The notes below the pieces were generated by a model, which ran no database searches, had not been told where the DNA came from, and saw only the letters and a program-made list of their open reading frames with translations. A program made the position numbers and the translations under genes. DNA of 64,000 nt from Bradyrhizobium ottawaense (lineage in GTDB: Bacteria; Pseudomonadota; Alphaproteobacteria; Rhizobiales; Xanthobacteraceae), in the NCBI RefSeq assembly GCF_900099825.1, contig NZ_LT629693.1, positions 2,232,001 to 2,296,000 on the forward strand, written 5' to 3'. This document shows positions 35,860 through 44,867 of this stretch, piece after piece (the stretch's first letter is position 1; each line of letters opens with the position of its first letter).

Positions 35860-36621
35860 TTAAGGCCGAGGTGTCTTGACCGTCGAGTGGAGATCCAATT
35901 GGTTCCGTGTAGACTGAGACGACTTCAGGACGAATTGCTCATCGTAATCGTCAAGTTTTGGATAACTGATTGTCGGTGCCGTTGCGAGACCGAGCACACG
36001 GTCACGGTAGCGTGCAAGGTATTCGGCGCGGTCTTCGCAACTGATGCGACGCGGAGCGTGCACGATAAACGGCTCGACTACGGTGAAGCCCGTGAAATAC
36101 AGCATGCCGTGGTTGATCGGAAAGAGAATCGTAGAGATCGGACCGCTCAGTCCATGCGCGGAGTACATCGGTGGTTGGCCGCCGATAGTAGTCGAGCACA
36201 TTGCACGTTTGCCGGCGAGGACGCCGCGATCGAACCACTTTCCACCACCGTAGATTTTACCGCCGGAAGCGAAAACGCGATCGACCCACCCTTTCAAGAT
36301 GGCGGGCACTCCGAACCACCACAGCGGGAACTGCAGGATCAGGGCGTCGCACCAAAACAGCTTGTCCATCTCCGCCTGAATGTCGGAGGAAAATCCATCA
36401 TGTGCTGCTGCGTATGATTCTTCGGATTCCTGCCGGTAGTAATGCGGGTCATGCGTCGTCGTGAAGTTGCGGCGATCCGACACCGCGTTGAAGCCCATTG
36501 CATAAAGATCGGATACGGCCACTTCATGGCCTGCCGCCGTCAGCCCTTCAGTCGCCTGTCGCGTCATCGCGCCGTTGAAGCTCTTTGGCTCGGGATGGGC
36601 ATGGACAACGAAGACGCGCAT
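35860..36621 (-). CDS. NAD(P)H dehydrogenase (quinone), flavodoxin-fold (NQO1/MdaB type)
   Basis: A 253-residue flavodoxin-fold protein. The FMN-binding start MRVFVVHAHPEPKSFNGAM is typical, as are ALILQFPLWWFGVPAILKGW near residue 95 and GKRAMCSTTIGGQPPMYSA near 145. Such enzymes do two-electron reduction of quinones with NAD(P)H in the cytoplasm, protecting cells that make catechols or quinones. The start at 36621 is the family start. A repeated TTGCGATATAAA motif lies about 190 bases upstream. Confidence 0.92.
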   Translation of the reverse strand: MRVFVVHAHPEPKSFNGAMTRQATEGLTAAGHEVAVSDLYAMGFNAVSDRRNFTTTHDPHYYRQESEESYAAAHDGFSSDIQAEMDKLFWCDALILQFPLWWFGVPAILKGWVDRVFASGGKIYGGGKWFDRGVLAGKRAMCSTTIGGQPPMYSAHGLSGPISTILFPINHGMLYFTGFTVVEPFIVHAPRRISCEDRAEYLARYRDRVLGLATAPTISYPKLDDYDEQFVLKSSQSTRNQLDLHSTVKTPRP

Positions 36622-36788
36622 CGTGCTTTATGCTCCAGCATCGAAGAGCTCGGGCTGATCTGACGGATATTTCGGACCAGCCGGACTGGCTTGCGCATAA
36701 ATAGTGTAATAACGCAACCTGATTTTCGGCCTTTCGACGATGCGGGAATGAACGAGGACAAATTAAATACGATGACGCTCGGCTTCGG

Positions 36789-36838
36789 GCGATATTCAAA
36801 CCACTTGCGATATAAATCCGAACCTATTGCGATATAAA
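36789..36838. promoter_or_regulatory. Iterated TTGCGATATAAA motif upstream of the quinone reductase gene
   Basis: TTGCGATATAAA occurs at 36805-36816 and again at 36827-36838, a 22-base period (about two helical turns). A weaker GCGATAT lies at 36789-36795. The site is between the quinone reductase gene (leftward) and the SDR fragment. It looks like a repressor or activator array; the protein is unknown. Confidence 0.45.
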
Positions 36839-36899
36839 ACGACGTGACGCCATCCGTCCGAAGACGGTGAACATGCGTTAGGTGGGCCTCATGAGACGC

Positions 36900-37340
36900 A
36901 ACGCAGCCGGTGGAACGTCCTTCGCGATTCGTAGTTCTGTCCGACCGAAGCGGCGCCGCTGCGCTTGCCACGAGCTTCGTCACCGAACTGAAAGCAAGAT
37001 ACCGAAATCCAGATTTCGATATTCTCGTTAATAACACGGGCCTCAACAACGGGCGACGATTCGAGGATGTCACGGAACACAGATTTGATCTGCTGCTGCA
37101 GATCAATCTGAAATCACCGTTCTTTCTGATCAGGGCACCGCTGGCACATTTTCGAGAACCGGCCGCATCCTCAGCATCTCGTCGATGGGAACCCGCGCTG
37201 CCTACCGACGATGGCGGCCTACGCGCCGGCGAAGGTTGGACTAGAGGCTTTGCCACGGCTGCTGGCTGTTCATCTCGGCGAACGGCAGATCACGGTGAAT
37301 TCGGTGAGGCCGGGCACGCCGGCTTCCGGCCCCCCGGTGA
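36900..37340 (+). pseudogene. Short-chain dehydrogenase/reductase remnant with frameshifts
   Basis: Pieces of an SDR are spread over frames: FDILVNNTGLNNGRRFED (the NAG-like motif), QINLKSPFFLIR, then RILSISSMGTRAAY, then MAAYAPAKVGLEALPRLLA (active-site Y-x3-K) and QITVNSVRPG. At least two frameshifts lie between 37140 and 37215. The N-terminal Gly-rich cofactor loop is missing. Clearly not functional. Confidence 0.8.
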
Positions 37341-37428
37341 AGCGGTGCTCCACCAGAAACGTCACCCGGTTATTTGACCACGCTCGATGCGACGCCCATT
37401 CGGATCCACGAATCGACAGATCTTGTCG

Positions 37429-38127
37429 TCAAAAGAAATGGTCTTCGGCGATTGCCCGCAAGGCCGCCACGTTCAAGATGACGATCTCACGCCCGCCCTT
37501 CATGACGACCTTATCTGCCACCAGTCGCGACAGTTCGCGGCTCATGGTCACCCGCGTCACACCGATCATTTGAGCCAAATCATCAACACGATGCGATTCC
37601 GAGAGACGTGCCGTATTGTCAGCATCAACCACCCCATATGCGTCGAGCAAATGGTTAAGAATCATCGCCACGCGCACACGCGCAGGCACGCCGTCGGCCA
37701 CCAGATGCATCGTCACTAGTCTGGTCTTCTGAGCCAGCCGGCGACCTACTTCCAGGAAAATATCCGGATCGGCCCTTCCCGCTGCTATCAGCGCGCCGCG
37801 ATCGATAACGAGGACTCGACACGGCTCTATGGCGACCGCCGAAGTGCAGCGCGGAAGGCTATCGAAAATTCCGTATTCGCCGAACGTTGTCTGCGGCCCC
37901 GCGAAGGCGATGATACGCTCTGATCCATCGGGATGACCAATAAAAACCCGCACGCGACCGGAAAGGACGTTGTGCAGGGAGATTGGCAGATCGCCCTCCC
38001 GGTAAAGATATTCGCTCGGCGAAAAATCGCGCTCTACGCCCAACTTTCGGATTTTCTCCCACGCCGCTCCAACTTCCGGAAAAAGGAAGGGCGAGATCGG
38101 CGTATCGCTCGGCAAGATCACAGTCAT
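37429..38127 (-). CDS. Crp/Fnr-family transcriptional regulator
   Basis: A 232-residue regulator with an N-terminal cyclic-nucleotide-binding-type domain (YLYREGDLPISLHNVLSGRV near residue 42, then GPQTTFGEYGIF) and a C-terminal winged helix (VDDLAQMIGVTRVTMSRELS). No N-terminal cysteine cluster as in Fnr is present, so it is not an Fe-S oxygen sensor. It stands alone between the SDR remnant and the enoyl-CoA hydratase gene. Its targets are unknown. Confidence 0.9.
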   Translation of the reverse strand: MTVILPSDTPISPFLFPEVGAAWEKIRKLGVERDFSPSEYLYREGDLPISLHNVLSGRVRVFIGHPDGSERIIAFAGPQTTFGEYGIFDSLPRCTSAVAIEPCRVLVIDRGALIAAGRADPDIFLEVGRRLAQKTRLVTMHLVADGVPARVRVAMILNHLLDAYGVVDADNTARLSESHRVDDLAQMIGVTRVTMSRELSRLVADKVVMKGGREIVILNVAALRAIAEDHFF

Positions 38128-38560
38128 TGTTAGTACCGAAATCTCATCGATCAGCCAGATCAGTTCGCCGATGATCAGAGTCGTCCTTGGACACCTTGTC
38201 GAGCTACCCTCGGTAGCCGGACATCCTTTCAGAAATCACAAGAAAACATTCTCCCTGATGCATCGCTCGCTCGAGTCGGAACCTGCTGACTTCTTGGCGA
38301 AACGTTAGCGAGGAAATCTAATCACCGCCTCCCCAACCGTCAACGGCGGTTTGCCCATGTTGCAGCGCAGAAGTTGCGGGAGCATGATCTCCGCGGATCA
38401 AACAACCAAAAGCGGTCCGTTCGCGAACCGCTCGTCTGGCACGAAGCCCGAATGCCTGCGCGGCATCCTTCAGTGAGTAACAACCGCCTACCCAAAACAT
38501 TCGGTCAACTTATCCTAAACGTCGTCGGGCCCTGCCGTCGCCGATCCACATCCACTTCGT
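38128..38560. other. Intergenic stretch between the regulator and hydratase genes
   Basis: About 430 bases. A minus-strand frame at 38318-38500 reads YSLKDAAQAFGLRARRAV, which weakly resembles the C-terminal YxLxDAAxA segment of MDR oxidoreductases; it is too short to call. The Crp/Fnr promoter should be near 38130-38250. Confidence 0.3.
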
Positions 38561-39310
38561 TCATCGCCCGAGGAATACCGCCTTGCGTTTTTCGACAAAG
38601 GCGAGCAGGCCCTCACGCCCATCATTGGTCTCGAACAATCCGGTTTGGCTTGCACGTTCGCGATCAAGCGCCTCGTCGAGATGAGTGAGGGTCGTGGCTG
38701 CGATCGCCTTCTTCGTCGCGGCCAGTGCCCGCGTAGGACCGGTCCGGATCCTGTCCACCAGGACGCGCAACTCGTGGTCATAGTCGTTATCCGCCACCGA
38801 CTTATAGATTAGACCGAGCTGTGCCGCCGCGTCTGCGTACAATCGCTCGCCCAACATGACCATTTCGTTCGCCCGGGCGCGGCCGATCGAGGCAGCGAGG
38901 AGTTCGGTCGATCCGCCGTCCGGCATCACTCCGAGATTGACAAAAGCCATCAAGAAGTAACTGGAACGCTTGGCCACAGTGAGGTCGGCCGCCACGGCGA
39001 TAGAGCACGCCATCCCCACCGCAGGACCGTTGACACCGCTGATCACCGGTTGGCGCGCGCGGGTGATGGCGCGCACCAATCGATGTCCGCTGTCGACCAT
39101 CTCGATATTGATGCCGCTGACGTCGCCTCCGGAACTGAACGCGCGGCCGACGCCGCTCAAGACGATGACGCGAACTTCGTCCGTGGCTGTCTCAATCGCC
39201 TCGGTCGCAGCGTCCAGCATCGCGATGTTGAAGGCATTAAGACGCTCCGGATTATTCCATGAAATGGAAAGGACACCATCCGCGACATTGATGATGATTG
39301 GCAACTTCAT
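38561..39310 (-). CDS. Enoyl-CoA hydratase/isomerase family protein
   Basis: A 249-residue crotonase-fold enzyme. The first oxyanion-hole segment is AFSSGGDVSGINIE near residue 58, the second is GVNGPAVGMACSIAVAADL near 95. In the catalytic region LGVMPDGGSTELLAASIGR, an aspartate stands where hydratases often carry glutamate, which favours isomerase- or hydrolase-type chemistry (inference). It acts on acyl-CoA thioesters, in line with the acyl-CoA ligase encoded two genes upstream. The start at ATG 39310 fits the family. Confidence 0.9.
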   Translation of the reverse strand: MKLPIIINVADGVLSISWNNPERLNAFNIAMLDAATEAIETATDEVRVIVLSGVGRAFSSGGDVSGINIEMVDSGHRLVRAITRARQPVISGVNGPAVGMACSIAVAADLTVAKRSSYFLMAFVNLGVMPDGGSTELLAASIGRARANEMVMLGERLYADAAAQLGLIYKSVADNDYDHELRVLVDRIRTGPTRALAATKKAIAATTLTHLDEALDRERASQTGLFETNDGREGLLAFVEKRKAVFLGR

Positions 39311-39393
39311 GTCGATGCTCCAGTAAGGCAGCTATTCTTGATGCACGTCTCGCGGGCGTGTCGTGAGAAATGATCGTCACTGATTGATGATGA

Positions 39394-40362
39394 TTACACC
39401 GTGAGAACAATTTTACCGACTGCGCGACGTTGGTCGATTTCACGCAACGCGACTGCCGCGTCATTTAGCGCGTAGGTCGCGCCAATGACCGGTTTCAGGG
39501 TGCCGCTCCGCACATGCGGCATGATCGCCTCCCACTCGGCCTGCAGATGTCTGTGCCGCTCAGGCACGAAGCCAACACCGACTACAGAGATGTTGTTCAG
39601 CAGCAAGCGGTTGACCTGGACAGTCGGAATTTCGCCGGAAGTAAAACCGACGACGAGAAGACGGCCGCCTTCCTTGAGCGTTCGGAGAGAGTCGGTAAGA
39701 CGGTTACCCCCGACCGGATCGACAACAATATCCACGCTTCCAAGCTCCTTGACGGCACCGCTAAAGCCGTCAACCAGAACATACTTGTCCGCGCCGGCTG
39801 CAATCGCTGCCGCGCCCTTTTCGGGCGTTGACGTGACGGCGATGACGCGACTTGCTCCGAACGCTTTGGCGATCTGGATTGAGGCGGTGCCGATGCCGCC
39901 GGCGGCACCCTGCACCAACACTGACTCTCCCGGCGCCATGCCACCTCGTTCGATCAACGCGAAATAAGCCGTCAGATAATTTAGTGGAAGCGATGCCGCT
40001 TCCACAAAGGAAATCTCTTTGGGTAGTGCGAAGGTCATATCCGCGGTGGCGACCGCCAATTCAGCAAACCCTCCGATCATAGGGATCTTTCCAATCATCG
40101 GAAGCGCTGCAACTCGGTCGCCGGGCGCGAATCTTGAACCTTTGGGCGCAGAAACGATCTCGCCGGCGACCTCGCAACCGGGGGCGTAAGGCAGCGGTGG
40201 TTTCACATGATAGAGTCCGCGGGTTTGCAACAATTGCGGAAATGATGCGCCTGCGGCGTGGACCTTGATCAACACTTGATCAGAACCGGCGACGGGGGCC
40301 GCCACATCCGCGAACTCCATCGCATCTGGACCGTCGAGTGACGTGATTTGCATTGTTTTCAT
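39394..40362 (-). CDS. NADPH:quinone oxidoreductase, zinc-independent MDR family
   Basis: A 322-residue MDR enzyme. GroES-like N-terminal part (GASFPQLLQTRGLY, then YAPGCEVAGEI) and Rossmann part with VLVQGAAGGIGTASIQIAKA near residue 145. The zinc-binding cysteines of alcohol dehydrogenases are missing. It ends in the usual AVGKIVLTV. ATG 40362 (MKTMQITSL) is used; the frame is open to 40473. It lies between the acyl-CoA ligase gene and the enoyl-CoA hydratase gene on the same strand, and could reduce an enone or acryloyl-CoA-like intermediate. Confidence 0.9.
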   Translation of the reverse strand: MKTMQITSLDGPDAMEFADVAAPVAGSDQVLIKVHAAGASFPQLLQTRGLYHVKPPLPYAPGCEVAGEIVSAPKGSRFAPGDRVAALPMIGKIPMIGGFAELAVATADMTFALPKEISFVEAASLPLNYLTAYFALIERGGMAPGESVLVQGAAGGIGTASIQIAKAFGASRVIAVTSTPEKGAAAIAAGADKYVLVDGFSGAVKELGSVDIVVDPVGGNRLTDSLRTLKEGGRLLVVGFTSGEIPTVQVNRLLLNNISVVGVGFVPERHRHLQAEWEAIMPHVRSGTLKPVIGATYALNDAAVALREIDQRRAVGKIVLTV

Positions 40363-40482
40363 GATCTCACCCATTTTGCTTTGGATTTGCGTCTGCATCG
40401 TGCTTTCGCGACGGGTCGGCGGGCATCCGTATTGAGGCTCGCGCGCTCTCGACCAGGCAACAGGACAACACATCGATCGCAG

Positions 40483-42012
40483 CTAGTTGACCTGGCGCTC
40501 GAGCGCGCTCCAGAATTCCTTGCGGAGTTTGAATTTCTGCAACTTTCCGGTCACGGTGCGGGGAAGCTCGTCGCGGAATTCGATGCGCTTAGGACATTTG
40601 TATCCGGCGAGACGCGGGCGACAATGCTCGACGAGGTCCTCGCGCGTCGCTACGGCTCCCTCGTCGAGCACCACTAGAGCCGTGACGAGTTCGCCCCACT
40701 TGTCATCCGGTATTCCGATGACGGCGACGTCTCTCACGGCCGGGTGCGATTTCAACGCATTCTCGACGTCGATCGAAGACACATTCTCGCCCCCGGTAAT
40801 GATCATATCCTTCTTGCGATCCGAGATGGTCAGGTAACCGCCTTCGTATCTGCCGCCATCGCCCGTACGGAGCCAGTTGTCGGCAGTCGCGGCCGCAGTC
40901 GCTTCTGGATTTTTCCAATATCCAAGGAGGTTATGATTGGACTGCGCGAGCACCTCGCCATCATCGTTGATCCTTAGGCGCACGCCTAGCGCAGGCGCGC
41001 CCGCACGCCCGAGAAGACGGGCCTGCTCGCTGGGATCCAGGTGATCCCACTCCGCCCGCATGCGGTTCAAAGTCAACATCGCTGTAGTTTCGGTCTGGCC
41101 ATACATCTGGAGAAACTCCCAACCGAGCTCATCGCGAATTCGTTCGATGATACGAGTCGCCGGGGGAGCTCCGGCGACGATGATGCGCACCCGCCCGCGC
41201 CCTGGGGGCGTTCCGCCCCATGTCCGGGCGGCATCGAGAATGGACGTCACGACTGCCGGCGCTGCACACAGGTAGGTGACGCCATACTTCTCGATTCGGC
41301 TCAAAATCTCTCTGCCGTCTATCCGCCTCATCATGATGTGCAGAGCTCCCATGTTTGTCGCAGCATAGGGGTGGCCCCAACCGTGGCCGTGGAAGGCCTG
41401 AATAGTGTGTAAATAGACGTCCCGGTCGTTCACCGATGCCTGCCAGCCGAACAGGACTGCGTGCAGCCATAGATTCCGGTGTGTCAGTTGAACGCCCTTA
41501 GGCTGCGCGGTGGTGCCGGAGGTATAGTTGATGGTCGCCGTCGCGCTCTCGTCCCCAACCCACGGCGCCGGCTCGGCATCGCTCGCCCATATCTTTTCGT
41601 CGTCTTCCCCGAATACGAATATCCGCTTGCAAGGAATGGTATCGGCAAGTTGCCGCAGTTCCGGGTCGATCAGCAAAACCTCGGCGTCGGAGTGTTCGAC
41701 AATGTATCGGATCTCGGTAGCGGTAAGCCGATAATTTATCGGCACGGTAACACGCCCCCATCCAGACACACCGAACAGCGTACAAAAGAAACGAGCGGAA
41801 TTCTGCGAAACGATGGCAACGCGCCCCCCGACGGGCACCCCCATCTCGTCGAGCGTGGCGGCCTGCGACCGTGCGCGGCGGCCAAGTTCCGCGTAGGTGA
41901 TTTCTCCCCAGGACGCGGCAGGTTGATCCGGCTCATCGATGATTGCGACGCGATCCGCGTACACTTCCACGGCCCGATCCAGAAAATCTTTGGTCGTCAG
42001 CGGAAAAAGCAT
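40483..42012 (-). CDS. AMP-dependent acyl-CoA synthetase/ligase
   Basis: A 509-residue ANL-superfamily ligase. Phosphate-binding loop INYTSGTTAQPKGVQLTHRN near residue 170, LQMYGQTETTAM near 305, hinge TGDGGRYEGGYLTISDRKKD near 395, and the catalytic lysine in RTVTGKLQKFKLR near the C-terminus. It activates a carboxylic acid to its CoA thioester via an acyl-adenylate. It follows the MHS-type transporter gene and precedes the quinone oxidoreductase and enoyl-CoA hydratase genes, so import, CoA activation and beta-oxidation-like steps are encoded in order. The acid is unknown. Confidence 0.93.
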   Translation of the reverse strand: MLFPLTTKDFLDRAVEVYADRVAIIDEPDQPAASWGEITYAELGRRARSQAATLDEMGVPVGGRVAIVSQNSARFFCTLFGVSGWGRVTVPINYRLTATEIRYIVEHSDAEVLLIDPELRQLADTIPCKRIFVFGEDDEKIWASDAEPAPWVGDESATATINYTSGTTAQPKGVQLTHRNLWLHAVLFGWQASVNDRDVYLHTIQAFHGHGWGHPYAATNMGALHIMMRRIDGREILSRIEKYGVTYLCAAPAVVTSILDAARTWGGTPPGRGRVRIIVAGAPPATRIIERIRDELGWEFLQMYGQTETTAMLTLNRMRAEWDHLDPSEQARLLGRAGAPALGVRLRINDDGEVLAQSNHNLLGYWKNPEATAAATADNWLRTGDGGRYEGGYLTISDRKKDMIITGGENVSSIDVENALKSHPAVRDVAVIGIPDDKWGELVTALVVLDEGAVATREDLVEHCRPRLAGYKCPKRIEFRDELPRTVTGKLQKFKLRKEFWSALERQVN

Positions 42013-42123
42013 TTTTCGTCTCCAGACCGGCCTGCCCTGTGATGGGTCGTGATGATGATGCCTCTAAGATTCGAGACGGCACGCGCGCGTAATCTTATCG
42101 TTCCCGAATCGGTGATTCACGCC

Positions 42124-43497
42124 TTAAGGGCGTCGACGACTTAAGTTGCCGATGGGTAAGGTTTCCGCGATCGATCCAAGGGGCTCGACCGCCTCAAGAC
42201 TCTTGATGCCGCCAGCCGATTTCAGCCTTCGCAACGCCAGAACCGAAGCACAGCCCACCAGCGCCGTTGCTGTGAGGAGAAGCCCAAGGGCATAACTGCC
42301 GAACGATGTCACAACACTGCTCGCGACAAGCGGGATCACCGCGCCGCCGAGCACACCACCCAGACTGTAGGATATTCCTGCGGCGCTATAGCGGTATCTC
42401 GTCGCGAAAGTCTCGGGAAACAGAGCACCCATCGGTCCATAGGCGAAGCCGAGCGAACCAAGCATCAGTACGATTCCGATCAAAAACGATAATGGGGTGC
42501 CGATGTCTATGATCGGGAACAGGACTAAACCTACCGTCGCCGAAACCAAGCCGCCGACAAGGATAACGTCGTGACGATCGAACCTATCGGACCACACCGA
42601 ACCAACGATCGTAGTTGCGGCCCAAGAAAGTCCTCCCGCGATCCCAACCGCGAGAACAGTCGTCTTGCCCAATCCGAGCGTACCAGTGGCATAGGTGGTC
42701 ATATACACTGCGCCGACGTAGAAGAACGCGAAGGTCGGCATCATCGCCAAAGCACAGAGCACAACCTGACCGCCCTGTTCGCGGAATGTCTCCGCTATGG
42801 GCGCGCGAACAATCTCCTTTCTTTCCACTGTCTTTTTGAACTCGATCGTTTCCTCGATCGTGAACCGCACCATGAGGCCTACGACGACTAGAGCGCTGCT
42901 GGCGAGGAATGGGATTCGCCAACCCCACGCCAAGAAGGATTCAGCGCTGATGGTCAGGGCTATGATCAGGTATGTTGCACTGGCCAAGGAAAACGCCAGG
43001 GAAGCACCAAGCTGTGGAAAGACGGCGAAGGTCCCTCGCGACGCGGGGGTTGCGTTCTCTGAGGTCAGCAATGCCGCTCCTGCCCACTCCCCACCGACGG
43101 CGAGACCTTGGACTATCCTCAACGTCACAAGTGCGACGGGAGCCCAGATACCGATCGACTCGGCGGTGGGGAGCAAGCCGATCGCGACGGTGGAAAGCCC
43201 CATAAGAAGCAACGTCGAAACCAAGGTCTTCTTTCGGCCCAGTCTGTCGCCGAAATGTCCGAAGATGACCGAGCCAAGCGGCCGCGCCACGAAGGCCACC
43301 CCGAAAGTCGCTAAAGCGAGAACAGTTCCGCTTGATTGACCCAGCGATGGGAAGAAGACCTTGGCAAAGACCAATGCTGCGGCGGTACCGTAAATAAGAA
43401 AGTCGTAGAATTCGATGAGAGTGCCGATCATGCTTGCGACGGCAATTTTTTTCATGCTGTGCGAACGGCTTGAACCATGCTCCGTTTGATTGCTCAT
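42124..43497 (-). CDS. MFS transporter, metabolite:H+ symporter (MHS) family
   Basis: A 457-residue membrane protein with about 12 spans. The MHS signature is clear: MIGTLIEFYDFLIYGTAAAL near residue 22, then IFGHFGDRLGRKKTLVSTL and RIVQGLAVGGEWAGAALL. MHS members import organic acids such as shikimate, alpha-ketoglutarate or aromatic acids with protons. It is followed 111 bases on by the acyl-CoA ligase gene. The upstream region shared with the divergent SDR gene holds a perfect palindrome (43577-43590). Confidence 0.93.
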   Translation of the reverse strand: MSNQTEHGSSRSHSMKKIAVASMIGTLIEFYDFLIYGTAAALVFAKVFFPSLGQSSGTVLALATFGVAFVARPLGSVIFGHFGDRLGRKKTLVSTLLLMGLSTVAIGLLPTAESIGIWAPVALVTLRIVQGLAVGGEWAGAALLTSENATPASRGTFAVFPQLGASLAFSLASATYLIIALTISAESFLAWGWRIPFLASSALVVVGLMVRFTIEETIEFKKTVERKEIVRAPIAETFREQGGQVVLCALAMMPTFAFFYVGAVYMTTYATGTLGLGKTTVLAVGIAGGLSWAATTIVGSVWSDRFDRHDVILVGGLVSATVGLVLFPIIDIGTPLSFLIGIVLMLGSLGFAYGPMGALFPETFATRYRYSAAGISYSLGGVLGGAVIPLVASSVVTSFGSYALGLLLTATALVGCASVLALRRLKSAGGIKSLEAVEPLGSIAETLPIGNLSRRRP

Positions 43498-43576
43498 GTT
43501 TCCCCTCCCAGGGTACGGCCGTATCGACCGTATCGATTGTGCATTGGCAATTTGACCCTTCTGGACAAGCAGTTAT

Positions 43577-43590
43577 GTATCGCACGATAC
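43577..43590. promoter_or_regulatory. Palindromic operator GTATCG-N2-CGATAC between the MFS and SDR genes
   Basis: A perfect 6-bp inverted repeat with a 2-base centre at 43577-43590, 80 bases upstream of the MFS gene. GTATCGA also occurs twice close by (near 43518 and 43527). The right half and following bases reappear at 44814-44833. TetR- or GntR-type proteins bind such compact dyads; no such regulator gene is adjacent. Confidence 0.5.
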
Positions 43591-43850
43591 AGCCCACCGG
43601 AGAGGATCAAATATCTGCGGATATTGCTCGATTGTCCGAACCATTCCGGGCGACGAAACATTTCGTTCTTCCCGGACGATGGATGTCCCCTGGTTGGCAA
43701 ATGGGCTGGCCCGCATGACCGAACGCGACCGGTGGATCGGATCGACCGCCTCTCCGTACGCGATCAAACTACGTGCCTTGCTCGGGTACGACGGATCCCG
43801 TACGACTAGGTCTTGCGAAGATTGCGCGTTTTGTCGGGGGATTTTCAGAT

Positions 43851-44630
43851 ATGTGGAGATTTGATCTTAGTAGACGCGTTGCTGTCGTAACTGGTGGTAA
43901 TGGCGGAATTGGACTTGCGATGGCCGAAGGGCTCGCGGACCAGGGATGCGTGGTTTCGATTTGGGGACGGAACGCAGAAAAGAATGCCGCGGCGGTTGCG
44001 CGTATCCAAAGTCGCGGCGGCAGCGCCAAGGCGTTTCGTTGCGACGTCTCAGATCGTCAACAGACCGAGCGCGCAACGCGGGATACGCTGGACGCGTTTG
44101 GCCGGATCGACGGCTGCTTTGCGAATGCGGGTATCGGCGGAAGTGGAAGGACTGCCTTTGTGGAGCGGACCGATGAGGACTGGCGGCAGATGTTTTCGGT
44201 CAACCTCGATGGCGTCTTTCACGCCTTGCAGCCAATCGTCAAGCACATGATCGAACGGGCCGCAGGTGGGGATCGCTTTGGTCGACTGGTGACAACATCA
44301 AGCATGGCTGCACTGTTCGGAACCGCCCGCAACGAGCACTATGCGGCTTCTAAAGCCGCTCTCAATTCGTTGACCAAGTCATTGGCCGTCGAGCACGCGC
44401 GGTTTGGCATCACCGCGAACGCGGTTCTTCCGGGTTGGATCGACACCGACATGTCCGAGGAGTTGCAGGCAAATGATAAATTCATGGCTAACGCGGTGCC
44501 GCGCATTCCTGTTCGGCGGCTGGGAAAGCCGGAAGATTTCGCCGGTATCGCGATCTACCTCATGAGCGAGGCGTCATCTTATCACACCGCCGACTGCATC
44601 GTGATCGATGGCGGATACAGCGCGTTCTAG
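43851..44630 (+). CDS. Short-chain dehydrogenase/reductase (SDR)
   Basis: A 259-residue classical SDR. Cofactor loop VAVVTGGNGGIGLAMAEGLA, CFANAGIGG (NAG motif), active-site Ser in VTTSSMAALFG, Y-x3-K in HYAASKAALN, and the C-terminal IVIDGGYSAF. ATG 43851 (MWRFDLSRR) has GGGGGA 10 bases upstream; the frame is open to 43773. It is divergent from the MFS gene and converges with the serine hydrolase gene. Oxidises or reduces an alcohol/ketone with NAD(P); substrate unknown. Confidence 0.93.
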   Translation: MWRFDLSRRVAVVTGGNGGIGLAMAEGLADQGCVVSIWGRNAEKNAAAVARIQSRGGSAKAFRCDVSDRQQTERATRDTLDAFGRIDGCFANAGIGGSGRTAFVERTDEDWRQMFSVNLDGVFHALQPIVKHMIERAAGGDRFGRLVTTSSMAALFGTARNEHYAASKAALNSLTKSLAVEHARFGITANAVLPGWIDTDMSEELQANDKFMANAVPRIPVRRLGKPEDFAGIAIYLMSEASSYHTADCIVIDGGYSAF

Positions 44631-44813
44631 ATTGTCCGTTTACGACAACGAAAAGCGCACGCCTCCGAACCCGGCGCGCGGATTGTTTTCCCCTGCGCCA
44701 CCCAAGACGCCAGAGGATAGTCGGTACGCAATAAAACCAGCCGCGCTCGCCCTTCTTTGTTGCAGATCGGAAGGCCGCTTTCGGAATTCTGATCCCCAAG
44801 AATTCCGTCTGGG

Positions 44814-44833
44814 ATCGCGCGATACAGCCCACC
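44814..44833 (+). repeat. 20-base repeat matching 43579-43598 (one mismatch)
   Basis: ATCGCGCGATACAGCCCACC here against ATCGCACGATACAGCCCACC at 43579-43598. The two copies are in direct orientation about 1.2 kb apart and flank the SDR gene. The first copy includes part of the palindromic operator. Could be a second binding site or the trace of a small insertion. Confidence 0.5.
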
Positions 44834-44867
44834 CTATCGGGCTCAGCGGGCTGACCGGCAACGGCCG

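Noticed and set aside
36805..36838. Two short repeats considered as a CRISPR-like array
   Set aside because: Repeat units are only 12 bases with a single 10-base spacer and no cas gene nearby; a regulatory repeat is more likely.
38318..38500. Minus-strand frame with YSLKDAAQAFGLRARRAV, possibly an MDR oxidoreductase tail
   Set aside because: Only one short motif-like stretch; not enough to call a pseudogene.
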